Source of the DNA: CAIPVR01 sp049316905
GTDB taxonomy: Bacteria; Actinomycetota; Acidimicrobiia; Acidimicrobiales; Microtrichaceae
Direction of reading: 5' to 3'
Length of the DNA stretch: 58,148 nucleotides
Assembly: GCA_049316905.1 (NCBI GenBank)
Contig: JBMOJH010000010.1
Location: 1-58,148, forward strand
This document shows, one piece after another, positions 23,436 through 32,507 of the stretch (positions within the stretch are counted from its first letter, which is position 1; each line of letters opens with the position of its first letter). Under the pieces are notes generated by a model. The model searched no databases, was not told the origin of the DNA, and worked only from the letters and a program-made list of their open reading frames with translations. The translations under genes were made by a program, and so were the position numbers.

Positions 23436-23946
23436 CGGGCCCGACCGGGCACCCGCCAACCCGGCCCCCGTCGACCTGGCCGCGTTCGCGGACGCCGAGC
23501 CGGGGATGGCCGCCGAGGTGCGCCACCTGCTCGGGCGGCACCCGCACCACGTGCTCGCCACCCTGCGCGCCGACGGCTCGCCGCGCGTCTCGGGCACCGA
23601 GGTGCAGTTCTTCGCCGACGACCTCGTGGCGGGGGCCATGCCGGGTTCGGCCAAGGCGCGTGACCTCGCCCGCGACGGACGGTTCGCGCTGCACACGAAC
23701 CCCGGGCCGGACGCCTCGATGACGGGCGGCGACGCGAAGCTGTCGGGGATCGCGGACCTCGTCACCGACGAGGGCTACCGGTCCGCCTGGCTGGCGTCGC
23801 TCCCCCATGCACCGGAGGGGCCGTTCGAGCTGATCCGGTTCCGGTTCTCGCAGATGGTGCTCACCTCGGTGCACCCGGACGGCGACCGCATCGTGATCCG
23901 CTCGTGGCGTCCGGGGCGCGGCGTCGAGGTCGCCGAGCGCTCCTGA
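23425..23946 (+). CDS. Pyridoxamine 5'-phosphate oxidase-family (FMN/F420-binding) protein
   Basis: This 173-residue protein has the split-barrel pattern of PNPOx-like proteins: LLGRHPHHVLATLRADGSPRVSGTEVQFFADDL, then DLARDGRFALHTNP and a C-terminal RIVIRSWRPG. In actinobacteria such proteins bind FMN, F420 or heme. The GTG at 23425 overlaps the MBL gene by 11 nt, with AGGAG 10 nt upstream. It is the last gene of the toxin-antitoxin-MBL transcript. Cofactor and substrate are not clear. Confidence 0.78.
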   Translation: MVGDGPDRAPANPAPVDLAAFADAEPGMAAEVRHLLGRHPHHVLATLRADGSPRVSGTEVQFFADDLVAGAMPGSAKARDLARDGRFALHTNPGPDASMTGGDAKLSGIADLVTDEGYRSAWLASLPHAPEGPFELIRFRFSQMVLTSVHPDGDRIVIRSWRPGRGVEVAERS

Positions 23947-23969
23947 GCCGGCCGCTCAGGGCCGCCCGC

Positions 23970-24758
23970 TCAGGAACGGGGCGCCGCCGCCGGCACCGCG
24001 TCCTCCACCCGGTCCCGGGTGGCCCGGAGCACCCCCGCCGCGAGCAGCGACCAGCCGGCGACCGCGAGCACGAACCACGTCATCACCACGACCGTGCGGC
24101 CGCGCTCCCACTGGGTCCCCGCCCACACGGCGGCGACGATCGGCACGGCGACCGCGACGGTCCGGACCCCCGGCAGCCACGGCGGCCGGACGGGCGGGCC
24201 GGGCTCGGCCCCGCTCCACCGGCACACCTCGCGGTCACGGCCGATCAGCCAGAGCTGCCACACCGTCACGACCGACAGCGCCACCGAGGCCACTGCCTGC
24301 CCGACGGAAGCGACCCCCGGCGACAGGCCCGGGACGACACCGACCGCCCACCCGTCCGGATGCGTGAAGCCGTCCACGAGGATGTGGCTGAACGAGCCGA
24401 TGAGCACGCTGCCGCAGATCACCCACCACCGGTGCCGGGTGCGCGCCACGAGGCGGAGGTCCTGGAGGTGGAACGTGCCGCCGTCGGGCAGGTACGGGGC
24501 CAGGCCGGGGAGCGCCAGGCGCCGCAGCAGGAAGGTGAGCAGCAGTCCCACCGGGAGGCACCAGTTGAACTGCTGGGCCACCGAGTGCCCGTCCCACCAC
24601 AGGGGCTGGCCGAGGAACAGGCGCGGCGTGGCGTGCTGGGTGGCCACCGCCAGGTCCGGGGCCATCGAGCCGGCCACCAGCGCCACGCCGTCGAGCCCGG
24701 CCCACCGCCGCTTGAGCGGCAGCACCGGGGCCTGGTGGGCGAGGAACGTGACCGGCAC
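23970..24758 (-). CDS. DUF4184-family membrane protein
   Basis: The 262-residue protein begins VPVTFLAHQAPVLPLKRR and has LVAGSMAPDLAVA, the start pattern of DUF4184, with His/Asp residues near VDGFTHPDGWAV. Several hydrophobic helices follow (LLLTFLLRRLAL, WWVICGSVLIGSFSHILVDG, VASVALSVVTVWQLWLI, AVAVPIVAAVWAG, VVMTWFVLAVAGWSLLAAG). The GTG at 24758 places the family N-terminus at residue 1; an upstream ATG at 24809 would collide with the divergent gene. The family's function is not known to me. Confidence 0.75.
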   Translation of the reverse strand: MPVTFLAHQAPVLPLKRRWAGLDGVALVAGSMAPDLAVATQHATPRLFLGQPLWWDGHSVAQQFNWCLPVGLLLTFLLRRLALPGLAPYLPDGGTFHLQDLRLVARTRHRWWVICGSVLIGSFSHILVDGFTHPDGWAVGVVPGLSPGVASVGQAVASVALSVVTVWQLWLIGRDREVCRWSGAEPGPPVRPPWLPGVRTVAVAVPIVAAVWAGTQWERGRTVVVMTWFVLAVAGWSLLAAGVLRATRDRVEDAVPAAAPRS

Positions 24759-24807
24759 CGACGCATGGTGCCAGAGCGCCGGGCCGGACGGGCACCAGAC
24801 TCGGGCC

Positions 24808-25221
24808 ATGACCGACGAGCGACCCACCCCGCCTCCCGGGTCCCGGGCGCTGCCCGCGGACGAACGGCCGGTGGATCCCACCCCTGTCTCCACCCAGGAC
24901 CTGCCCGACACCCCCACCCGCGACCGGAACATCCCGGCCTCGGCCTGGCGGGAGGCTCCCGCCGCGCTGCTGGCCTCCGGCGACGACATCGGGGCCGCCG
25001 TGGTGGCCTACAAGCGGCGCCTCGGCCCGTGGCTGCTGTGGCGGGCCGGCCCCGCCAGGGGCGCGGACGCCCGGTACACGGCGGTGGACCACCGCGACCT
25101 CGACCGCTCCTTCACGTTCCGTCTCCTCCCCGACGGCACCGGCGAGGGGGCCGGTCCGAGCGGCGAGGTCCACACCCGGTTCCGGGCGTGGAAGGAGGAC
25201 CTCCGCGACCACCCGGAATGA
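24808..25221 (+). CDS. Hypothetical protein, 137 residues
   Basis: The first 55 residues are Pro/Thr/Asp-rich and likely disordered. The rest (SAWREAPAALLASGDDIGAAVVAYKRRLGPWLLWRAGPA...YTAVDHRDLDRSFTFRLLPDGTG...TRFRAWKEDLRDHP) looks like a small folded domain. A CAGACT box, one base off TANNNT, lies 6 nt before the ATG at 24808, which favours this start over a longer upstream frame. No family recognised. It is divergent from the DUF4184 gene with a 49-bp gap. Confidence 0.65.
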   Translation: MTDERPTPPPGSRALPADERPVDPTPVSTQDLPDTPTRDRNIPASAWREAPAALLASGDDIGAAVVAYKRRLGPWLLWRAGPARGADARYTAVDHRDLDRSFTFRLLPDGTGEGAGPSGEVHTRFRAWKEDLRDHPE

Positions 25222-25241
25222 GCCCCGCGCGGGCCATGGAG

Positions 25242-25271
25242 CTATTTCCACTACGCCCGTAGTGGAAATAG
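25242..25271. promoter_or_regulatory. suf operator 1: perfect 14-bp palindrome before sufC1
   Basis: Arms CTATTTCCACTACG and CGTAGTGGAAATAG are perfect inverses separated by 2 bp. The right arm runs into the TAGACT -10 box (25269-25274), which is 6 nt from the sufC1 ATG, so a bound protein would block transcription. Closely related sites lie before sufD and, degenerate, before sufB. Confidence 0.85.
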
Positions 25272-25280
25272 ACTTCCCTC
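25269..25280 (+). promoter_or_regulatory. Leaderless promoter of sufC1-sufS-sufU
   Basis: TAGACT followed by 6 nt and ATG; TTCCAC inside the left operator arm is 17 bp upstream and could serve as a -35. Confidence 0.55.
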
Positions 25281-26044
<764 letters not shown>

Positions 26045-26048
<4 letters not shown>

Positions 26049-27340
26049 GCACCGGGCCGACGGGCTCTGCCGTCGACGCCGGCCCGACCGACGACGGGCC
26101 GCTCGAGGACGACCTCGACGTGGCGGCGGTCAAGGCCGACTTCCCACTTCTCTCGACCACCGAGCACGACCGGCCGCTGGTGTTCCTCGACTCCGCCGCG
26201 TCGTCGCAGAAGCCCCGCGCCGTGCTCGACGCGATGGACCACTACTACGAGCACGATCACACCAACGTCCACCGCGCCGCGTACGACCTCGCCGAGCGGG
26301 CGACGCAGGCCATGGAGGGCGCCCGCGGCAAGGTCGCCCGCTTCATCGGCGCCGGCACCCCCGAGGAGGTGGTGTTCACCAAGAACGCCACGGAGGCGAT
26401 CAACCTGGTGGCCCGCAGCTGGGGCGCCACGAACCTGTCGCCGGGTGACGTGGTGGTGCTCACCCAGCTCGAGCACCACGCCAACATCGTCCCGTGGCAG
26501 CAGCTCGCCGCCGAGCGCGACCTCGAGCTCCGCTGGATCCCGCTGACCGACGACGCCCGCCTCGACCTCACCGACCTGGACCGTCTGCTCGACGGGGCGA
26601 AGCTCCTGGGGCTCACGGCGATGTCGAACGTGGTGGGCACCCTGCCCGACGTACGGTCACTCGCCGACGCCGCCCACGCGGCCGGTGCACTGGTGTGCGT
26701 GGACGGGTGCCAGTCCGTTCCGCACCTCGCCACCTCGGTGACCGACCTCGACGCCGACTTCCTTGCGTTCTCCGGCCACAAGATGTGCGGCCCCACGGGC
26801 GTCGGCGTGCTGTGGGCCCGCCGGGAGCTCCTCGAGGCCATGCCGCCCTTCCTCGGCGGCGGCGGGATGATCCTCGACGTGCGACTCGACGGCTTCGTGC
26901 CGGCCGACGTGCCGCACCGCTTCGAGGCCGGCACCCCGCCGATCGCGGAGATCGTGGGCCTCGGCGCGGCGGTCGACTACCTCGAGGCCCTGGGAATGGA
27001 CCGGGTGCGCCGCCACGAGGTGACGATGAACGCCTATGCCCTCCGCACCCTGCCCGAGCGCTTCGGCGACCAGATCACGATCCACGGCCCGCACGACCCC
27101 GCGGCCCGCGGCGGCGTGATGAGCTTCGAGTTCGGCGGGATCCACCCCCACGACCTCTCGCAGGTCCTCGACCAGCACGGGGTGTGCGTCCGTCCGGGCC
27201 ACCACTGCGCGAAACCGCTCATGCGAGTTCTCGGCGTGGGCGCCACCGCGCGAGCATCGTGGTACGTGTACAACGATGAAGCCGACGTGGACGCCCTCGC
27301 GGACGCCCTCGCCGAGGCCGGCCGCTTCTTCGACTTCTAG
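26045..27340 (+). CDS. sufS: SufS-type cysteine desulfurase
   Basis: The 431-residue PLP enzyme takes sulfur from cysteine for Fe-S assembly. Residues 1-30 are an extra disordered acidic tail. Then come FLDSAASSQKP, TKNATEAINLVA, EHHANIVPW, the PLP Lys in FSGHKMCGPTG and the persulfide Cys in VRPGHHCAKPLM. The short Cys loop marks the SufS (group II) type. The GTG start overlaps the sufC1 stop. SufU, its usual sulfur acceptor in actinobacteria, is next. Confidence 0.96.
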
Positions 27341-27418
27341 GACGCCAGGGCGTCACCCACGCCAGCCGGGCGGCCCGCCGGGGCCACCGACCAGCCACCA
27401 CGGAGCGAGCACCCACCG

Positions 27419-27913
27419 ATGTCAGGCCTCGAAGACCTCTACCGCGAGATCATCCTCGACCACTACCGCAGCCCGCGGAACCGTGGGGAGCTCGACGTGC
27501 CGCCGGCCACCCGGGCGGAGGGGTTCAACCCGCTGTGCGGCGACGAGATCGTCGTGTACCTCCAGCTCGACGACGCCGCCAAGGGCGAGGACGCGGTGGT
27601 CGAGGACCTCCGGATCGGCGGGCAGGGCTGCTCCATCTCGCAGTCCTCGGCCAGCATGATGTCGGCCGCGGTGAAGGGCCGCACCGTGGGCGAGGTGCGC
27701 GAGCTGACCCGGGCCTTCAAGGCCATGATGAGCATCCACGAGGGCGAGCTCGAGGGCGGCGCGGCCGAGCCCGCTGACGTGGACCCGGCCGAGCTGCAGC
27801 TCGGCGATCTCGAGGCGCTCCGCGGCGTGGTGAAGTTCCCCGTGCGCATCAAGTGCGCGACCCTCAGCTGGAACACGCTGCTCCAGGGCATCGACGACGC
27901 CGAGGCGGGCTGA
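27419..27913 (+). CDS. sufU: SufU zinc-dependent sulfur transfer protein
   Basis: This 164-residue protein starts MSGLEDLYREIILDHYRSPRNRG and has the three Cys ligands in NPLCGDE, GQGCSISQSS and VRIKCATLSW, plus Asp in LCGDEI. The 18- to 20-residue insert between the second and third Cys regions is the SufU mark that separates it from IscU. It accepts sulfur from SufS. It lies 78 bp after sufS, with no clear separate promoter. Confidence 0.95.
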   Translation: MSGLEDLYREIILDHYRSPRNRGELDVPPATRAEGFNPLCGDEIVVYLQLDDAAKGEDAVVEDLRIGGQGCSISQSSASMMSAAVKGRTVGEVRELTRAFKAMMSIHEGELEGGAAEPADVDPAELQLGDLEALRGVVKFPVRIKCATLSWNTLLQGIDDAEAG

Positions 27914-28004
27914 CCCACCGCCCTGCGCACCCCTCCACGGGCCTCCGTCGCCGGCCCGTCGCATCCCGTCCGTCACTCCGCCCGCACCCTCCGGAGCACC
28001 TGAC

Positions 28005-29123
28005 ATGTCCGTTCCCGTTCCCACCCGAGCGGAGGTGCGCGCGGCGATCCCCGAGGGCTGCCGGGAGCCCCGCACCTCACGTTCCCTCCTGTCGCTCGCC
28101 GGCTCGCTGGCCGCCACCGCGGTGCCGGTGGCGCTCGCCGCGGCCTTCCTCCCCCTCACCTGGGCCTGGGCCCCGGTGTGGGTGCTGTACGCCGTGGTGT
28201 GCGGCACGGCCGCCACCGGGTTGTGGGTGCTCGCACACGAGTGCGGCCACGGGGCGTTCAGTTCGTCGCGGCCGCTCCGGGACACCGTCGGTTTCGTGCT
28301 CCACTCCGCGCTCCTGGTCCCGTACTTCTCCTGGCAGCGCAGCCACGCCGTGCACCACGCCTTCACGAACCACCTCGACGACGGCGAGACGCACGTGCCC
28401 GGCCGGGCCTCGGGCGGGCCCACCGGTCCCCGCGGACCGTTCGCCACCACGCTGGTGATCGCCCGGTCCCTGCTGCTCGGCTGGCCCGCCTACCTGCTCG
28501 CCGGAGCGACCGGTGGGCCGTCGAGGGGGCGCACCAACCACTTCTGGCCGGTGGCGCCCTTCGAGTCCGACCTGTTCCCGCCGCGCTGGCGCGCCCGGGT
28601 CTGGGGATCCGGTGGCGGGGTGCTCGTGGTGCTGGTCGCGCTGGTCGCCTGGGCGGTCGCCGTCGGGTCGGTGGTGCCGGTGCTCGCGCTGTACGTGGGG
28701 CCGTACCTGGTGGTGAACGCCTGGCTGGTGACCTACACGTGGTTGCAGCACACCGACACCGATGTGCCCCACCTCGCCGATCCGGAGTGGGACTGGGTCC
28801 TCGGGGCCTTCCAGACCGTGGACCGCCCCTATCCGGCGGTCGTGGACGTGCTGCACCACCACATCGGCACCACCCACGTGGCCCACCACCTCGACCCCCG
28901 CATCCCCCACTACCGGGCCCGTGAGGCCACCGACGCGATCGCCACGGCGTTCCCGGAGCTCTACCGGTTCGACCCCACGCCGGTGGGGGCCGCGCTGTGG
29001 CGCGTGGCCGGCCGGTGCCGGGCGGTCGACCGCCACGACGAGGCCTGGTGGTTCGTGCCCCCGCTCGACGAGCCGGAGCGAACCGCCGGCGACGCCGACG
29101 AGCTCGACGACCTCGCCGCCTGA
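28005..29123 (+). CDS. Membrane fatty acid desaturase
   Basis: The 372-residue protein has the three His boxes of acyl-lipid desaturases: HECGH (in LAHECGHGAFSS), HAVHH (QRSHAVHHAFTNH) and HVAHH (GTTHVAHHLDPRIPHY). Hydrophobic segments flank them (AATAVPVALAAAFLPLTW, APVWVLYAVVCG, VLVVLVALVAWAVAVG). It resembles the plant/cyanobacterial delta-12 and omega-3 group more than the stearoyl type. It would insert a double bond in membrane lipids using di-iron and an electron donor. Position specificity is not known. An SD-like GGAGC precedes the ATG. Confidence 0.9.
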   Translation: MSVPVPTRAEVRAAIPEGCREPRTSRSLLSLAGSLAATAVPVALAAAFLPLTWAWAPVWVLYAVVCGTAATGLWVLAHECGHGAFSSSRPLRDTVGFVLHSALLVPYFSWQRSHAVHHAFTNHLDDGETHVPGRASGGPTGPRGPFATTLVIARSLLLGWPAYLLAGATGGPSRGRTNHFWPVAPFESDLFPPRWRARVWGSGGGVLVVLVALVAWAVAVGSVVPVLALYVGPYLVVNAWLVTYTWLQHTDTDVPHLADPEWDWVLGAFQTVDRPYPAVVDVLHHHIGTTHVAHHLDPRIPHYRAREATDAIATAFPELYRFDPTPVGAALWRVAGRCRAVDRHDEAWWFVPPLDEPERTAGDADELDDLAA

Positions 29124-29417
29124 TCAGGCGCCGGCCAGCGCGTCCATCCGCGCCGCGAGCTGCACGTCGAGCTCGGTGATGCCGCCGGCGTCGTGGGTGA
29201 CGAGGTCCACGACCACCCGGTTGTAGACGTTGCTCCACTCGGGGTGGTGGTCCATCCGCTCGGCGGAGGTGGCCGCGGCGGCCATGAACCCGAACGCGCA
29301 GCCGAAGTCGCCGAAGCGGAACTCCTTGTGGAGCTTGCCGCCCACCACCTCCCAGCCGTCGAGCTCGTCGACGGCGGCGGCGAGCTCGTCACCGATGAGC
29401 ACCTGCGGTCGGGCCAT
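29124..29417 (-). CDS. 4a-hydroxytetrahydrobiopterin dehydratase (PCD/DCoH)
   Basis: The 97-residue protein carries the pterin-4a-carbinolamine dehydratase motif AERMDHHPEWSNVYNRVVV and GWEVVGGKLHKEFRFGDF. Family length is about 95-110. It recycles the pterin cofactor of aromatic amino acid hydroxylases or serves an unknown pterin step; no hydroxylase is in the window. Its stop codon directly abuts that of the converging desaturase gene. The start region carries a perfect inverted repeat and a leaderless promoter. Confidence 0.93.
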   Translation of the reverse strand: MARPQVLIGDELAAAVDELDGWEVVGGKLHKEFRFGDFGCAFGFMAAAATSAERMDHHPEWSNVYNRVVVDLVTHDAGGITELDVQLAARMDALAGA

Positions 29418-29427
29418 GACCGCAGGT
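29401..29427. promoter_or_regulatory. Inverted repeat around the PCD start codon and -10 box
   Basis: ACCTGCGGTC and GACCGCAGGT are perfect 10-bp arms around a 7-bp centre that contains the ATG. On the minus strand the -10 TAACCT (29424-29429) overlaps the outer arm and is 6 nt from the ATG. This could be an operator or, in the mRNA, a structure hiding the start. Confidence 0.5.
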
Positions 29428-29437
29428 TAGGGCCGGC

Positions 29438-30277
29438 TCAGGCGAGCGGGTCGGCGAACGGGTCCGCGAAGGGGTCGTCGACCACCGGCCGGGCGCCGGC
29501 CTCGACGCCGTCGCCCGCGGCCGCCGCGTCGTCGTCGGCGAGCCACGCCGCGTAGCCCTCCACCTCGAGGCGGTCGGCCAGGTCGGGCCCGCCGGACTCC
29601 AGGATCCGGCCCCGGGCGAAGATGTGCACCACATCGGGGTGCAGCTCCTCGAGGAGCCGCGTGTAGTGGGTGATGGCGAGCACGCCGAGGGGCTCGCCAC
29701 CGTCGATCCCGTCGCGGGTGGCCGCCTCCACCCGCCGCGACACCGCCCGCAGCGCGTCGATGTCGAGGCCCGAGTCGAGCTCGTCGAGGATCGCGATCCG
29801 GGGCGCGAGCACGCCCATCTGGAGCGTGTCGTTGCGCTTCTTCTCGCCACCGGAGAGGTCGACGTTGAGGGGGCGTTCGAGGAAGGTCCGGTCGAACCCG
29901 ATCCCGTCGGCCTCGGCGGTCAGGCGCTCGCCCACGAGGGCGCGGTCACGACCCGCGGCGGCGAAGGCCTCCTCGAGCACCTCGTCGAGGCGGACGCCGG
30001 GCACCTCGGTGGGGTACTGCATCGCGAGGAACAGCCCCGCCTGGGCCCGGCGCCACGTCGGCAGACCGAGCAGGTCCTCGCCGTCGAGGGTGACCGAGCC
30101 GGCGGTCACCTCGTAACCCGGCTTACCCATCAGCACGTTCGACAGCGTCGACTTGCCGGAGCCGTTGGGGCCCATCACCGCGTGGACCTCGCCCGAGCGG
30201 ACCGTGAGGGAGACGCCGTGGAGGATCCCGGTGCCCCCCACCTCGGCGTGGAGGTCGTCGATCACGAGTTCGCTCAT
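29438..30277 (-). CDS. sufC: SufC ATPase of the SUF system (copy 2)
   Basis: The 279-residue paralogue has Walker A MGPNGSGKST, Q-loop MQYPTEVPGVRLDEVL, signature LSGGEKKRND, Walker B IAILDELDSGLDIDAL and ITHYTRLL. It differs from copy 1 by an insert (ATRDGIDGGEPLG) and a C-terminal Ala/Asp-rich tail of about 30 residues ending DDPFADPFADPLA. Its ATG overlaps the Rieske gene stop (ATGA), so it is third in sufD-Rieske-sufC2. It sits with sufD, so it may be the main SufBCD ATPase and copy 1 the extra, or the two may be redundant. Confidence 0.93.
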   Translation of the reverse strand: MSELVIDDLHAEVGGTGILHGVSLTVRSGEVHAVMGPNGSGKSTLSNVLMGKPGYEVTAGSVTLDGEDLLGLPTWRRAQAGLFLAMQYPTEVPGVRLDEVLEEAFAAAGRDRALVGERLTAEADGIGFDRTFLERPLNVDLSGGEKKRNDTLQMGVLAPRIAILDELDSGLDIDALRAVSRRVEAATRDGIDGGEPLGVLAITHYTRLLEELHPDVVHIFARGRILESGGPDLADRLEVEGYAAWLADDDAAAAGDGVEAGARPVVDDPFADPFADPLA

Positions 30278-30621
30278 GCCACTCCTTGGTCGGTCCGGTC
30301 GGCACCGTCGCCGAGGTGGGCGACCACGTCGCCGGACTCCACCCGCACGTCGTAGGTGGGCACGGGCCGCACCGCGGGCAACGAGCACGGCGCACCGGTG
30401 CGCAGGTCGAACGCGCTGCCGTGCTTCGGGCACTCGAGCGTGACCTCGTCGGGGTCCACCTCACCGCCGGACAGCGACACGTCCGCGTGGCTGCAGCGGT
30501 CGCCGATGGCGTAGACCGCGTCGCCCAGGCGCACCACCGCCAGGGCACGGTCGCCCAGGTCGAAGCGTCGGGCCTCGCCGTCGGCGAGCTCGTCGAGGGT
30601 GCACAGCCGCACGCCGCTCAC
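30274..30621 (-). CDS. Rieske-type [2Fe-2S] ferredoxin
   Basis: The 115-residue protein has the Rieske ligands Cys-x-His in DRCSHADVSL and Cys-x2-His in LECPKHGSAF, with LRTGAPCSLPAVRPVPTYDVR after them. This is the NirD/BphF-like small ferredoxin type found inside many actinobacterial suf operons. It overlaps sufD upstream (GTGA) and sufC2 downstream (ATGA). It probably delivers electrons for cluster assembly or is itself a client. Confidence 0.92.
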   Translation of the reverse strand: MSGVRLCTLDELADGEARRFDLGDRALAVVRLGDAVYAIGDRCSHADVSLSGGEVDPDEVTLECPKHGSAFDLRTGAPCSLPAVRPVPTYDVRVESGDVVAHLGDGADRTDQGVA

Positions 30622-31967
30622 GCCGGGCCCCTGCGACCGAGGCGCCGGTCGAGCAGTGCGTCGATGCGACCCCGGGCGAGGTCGGCCACGCCGGGGACGG
30701 CCACCGTGTCGAGCACCTCGTCGAAGAAGCCCCCGACGATCAGCCGCTCGGCCACCTCGGTGGGCACGCCCCGGCTCTCCAGGTAGAAGAGCTGGTCCTC
30801 GTCGACCGGGCCCACGGTGGAGGCGTGGCTGCAGTGCACGTCGTTGTTCTCGATCTCGAGGTTCGGCACCGACTCGGCCCAGGCGTGCTCGGACAGCTTC
30901 ACGATGCGGTTGGTCTGGAACGCGTTGGTCCCTCGGGCGTGGGGCCGGATCCGGATGAGCCCGGAGTAGACGGCGTGGGACGTGTCGGCCACCGCGCCCT
31001 TGAACAGGAGGTTGGAGGTGGTGTCCGGCGCGACGTGCTCCTGGAAGGTGCGCAGGTCGAGCATCTGGTGGCCGTCGCCGAAGTAGATGCTCGACAGATT
31101 GCCGGTGGCGCCCCGGCCGGTGAGGCGGCAGTCGAGCCGCAGGCGGGCATAGGAACCGCCGAGGGCCGCCACATCCACGTCGAGGGTGGCGTCCTGGCCC
31201 ACCTCGGCCACCAGCGACCCGAGCTGCCACACCTGTCGGCCGACGTCCTGCAGGACCGTGTGGGCGACGCGGGCCGCGGCGCCCACCACCAGCTCGGTCA
31301 CCGGCGCGGTGAGGGCGTCGACGTCGTCGGAGACCGCCACCTCCACCACCGAGCACCGGCTGTTCTCTCCCGCCCGCACGGCGAGCCGGCCGAACACGGC
31401 GGCGCCGGGCCGGGTGAGGACCTGGACCACCACGAAGGGCTCGGCCAGGTCCACGGAGCGGGGCACGTCGAGCACCACCGGGTCGATCGCCAGCGCGGCG
31501 TTCAGGGCGGCGAAGCGGTCGACCGGCCCACCGGTCGCGGCGTCGAGCGGCCCGGGCCCGTCGAGCGCCGACACCGGACCGAACGTGACGCCCGCCTGCG
31601 AGGCCGCGTCGGACAGCTCGGCCCGGACGACCACGCCGTCGACGAGCACCACCAGACCGGCCCGCTCGGTCACCGCCGACAGGACTTCGGCGAGCTGCGG
31701 CGGCTCGGCCGGGAGGGGCCCAGCGGGCACGACCGGTGTGTAGCGGCCCGTGTCGAGCTCCGCGATCCGGCTGTAGCGCCACTCCTCGGCATCGACGGTC
31801 GGTAGCGGGACCTCGGCCACGGCGGTGGCGGCGCCCCGCCGGCGCTCGACCAGCCACGCCGGCCCGGGAAGGGCGGCGGCGGCATCGGCCAGACGACCGG
31901 GATCGGCATCGGGGCCGAGGACGCCCTGGAGGGCAGGATCGGCGGGTGTGTCGGTCGGGGCAACCAC
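30618..31967 (-). CDS. sufD: SufD scaffold protein
   Basis: The 449-residue protein is SufD/SufB-like with LRLDCRLTGRGATGNLSSIYFGDGHQMLDLRT, TSNLLFKGAVADTSHAVYSGLIRI and ENNDVHCSHASTVGPVDEDQLFYLESRG, the last holding the conserved His of the SufB-D interface. An N-terminal domain of about 150 residues precedes the beta-helix core. The GTG at 31967 is 6 nt from TAAATT, which overlaps suf operator 2. It heads the sufD-Rieske-sufC2 operon. Confidence 0.93.
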   Translation of the reverse strand: MVAPTDTPADPALQGVLGPDADPGRLADAAAALPGPAWLVERRRGAATAVAEVPLPTVDAEEWRYSRIAELDTGRYTPVVPAGPLPAEPPQLAEVLSAVTERAGLVVLVDGVVVRAELSDAASQAGVTFGPVSALDGPGPLDAATGGPVDRFAALNAALAIDPVVLDVPRSVDLAEPFVVVQVLTRPGAAVFGRLAVRAGENSRCSVVEVAVSDDVDALTAPVTELVVGAAARVAHTVLQDVGRQVWQLGSLVAEVGQDATLDVDVAALGGSYARLRLDCRLTGRGATGNLSSIYFGDGHQMLDLRTFQEHVAPDTTSNLLFKGAVADTSHAVYSGLIRIRPHARGTNAFQTNRIVKLSEHAWAESVPNLEIENNDVHCSHASTVGPVDEDQLFYLESRGVPTEVAERLIVGGFFDEVLDTVAVPGVADLARGRIDALLDRRLGRRGPA

Positions 31968-31979
31968 GACCAGAATTTA
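31968..31979 (-). promoter_or_regulatory. Leaderless promoter of sufD-Rieske-sufC2
   Basis: TAAATT (31974-31979 on the minus strand) is 6 nt from the GTG start and overlaps the arm of operator 2. Confidence 0.55.
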
Positions 31980-32000
31980 CACTACGGACGTAGTGGATAT
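31975..32000. promoter_or_regulatory. suf operator 2
   Basis: Arms ATTTACACTACG and CGTAGTGGATAT with a 2-bp spacer match operator 1 at 11 of 12 positions per arm. The site overlaps the sufD -10 box and the last codons of the EVE gene upstream. Confidence 0.8.
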
Positions 32001-32503
32001 TCCCGGCGCCCCGGCCCCGGGCCGGTGAGGTCGAGCAGCGCCGCCCACTCCTCCGGCGTCACCGCCACCGGCGACGCCACGCGGGGCGCCCGGACGATCT
32101 CCGTGGTGGCCAGGCGAGGGTCGTTCCGCACCGCCTCCACCGCCACCGGACGGTCGAGGGCCCGCAGCCGGACCGGGACGTACGGACGGACCTGCCGGCG
32201 GGCACCGAGGTCGCGCCATCGGGGGTCGTCGGGGTCGCCCACGTCATCCGCGGGCGCGCCGGTCACGGACCCCACTGCCCACAACCCTGGCGGGTGCGCC
32301 GGGTCACCCCGCGTGATCCAGAGCCCCACGGGCTGGCCGACCGCGAGCAGGTCCACCCGGTAGGTCGGCGCCAGACGCCAGGTGTCGGCCTCCTCGCCAG
32401 CGTCCAGGAACGCCCCCACGTCCCACACCGCCGGGTTCGCCTTGAGCAGCCACGCGCCCACCGCCGTGCCGTCGCGCAGTCGGGCGACGGCCGGGCCGCC
32501 CAC
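31982..32503 (-). CDS. EVE/PUA-like domain protein
   Basis: This 173-residue protein has the EVE-domain pattern WLLKANPAVWDVGAFLDAG near residue 18, LAVGQPVGLWITRGDPAHPPGLWAVGSVTG, YVPVRLRAL and the C-terminal RLATTEIVRAPRVASPVAVTPEEWAALL. EVE domains bind modified bases and are common in restriction-type and RNA-binding proteins. Start is uncertain: GTG at 32503 lies 4 nt after the previous stop, and a GTG at 32461 directly before WLLK is also possible. The sufD operator lies in its 3' end. Confidence 0.78.
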   Translation of the reverse strand: MGGPAVARLRDGTAVGAWLLKANPAVWDVGAFLDAGEEADTWRLAPTYRVDLLAVGQPVGLWITRGDPAHPPGLWAVGSVTGAPADDVGDPDDPRWRDLGARRQVRPYVPVRLRALDRPVAVEAVRNDPRLATTEIVRAPRVASPVAVTPEEWAALLDLTGPGPGRREYPLRP

Positions 32504-32507
32504 GCCG

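Noticed and set aside
29438..30277. Generic ABC transporter ATPase for sufC2
   Set aside because: SufC-specific Q-loop and SGGEKKRND signature plus coupling to sufD and a Rieske gene.
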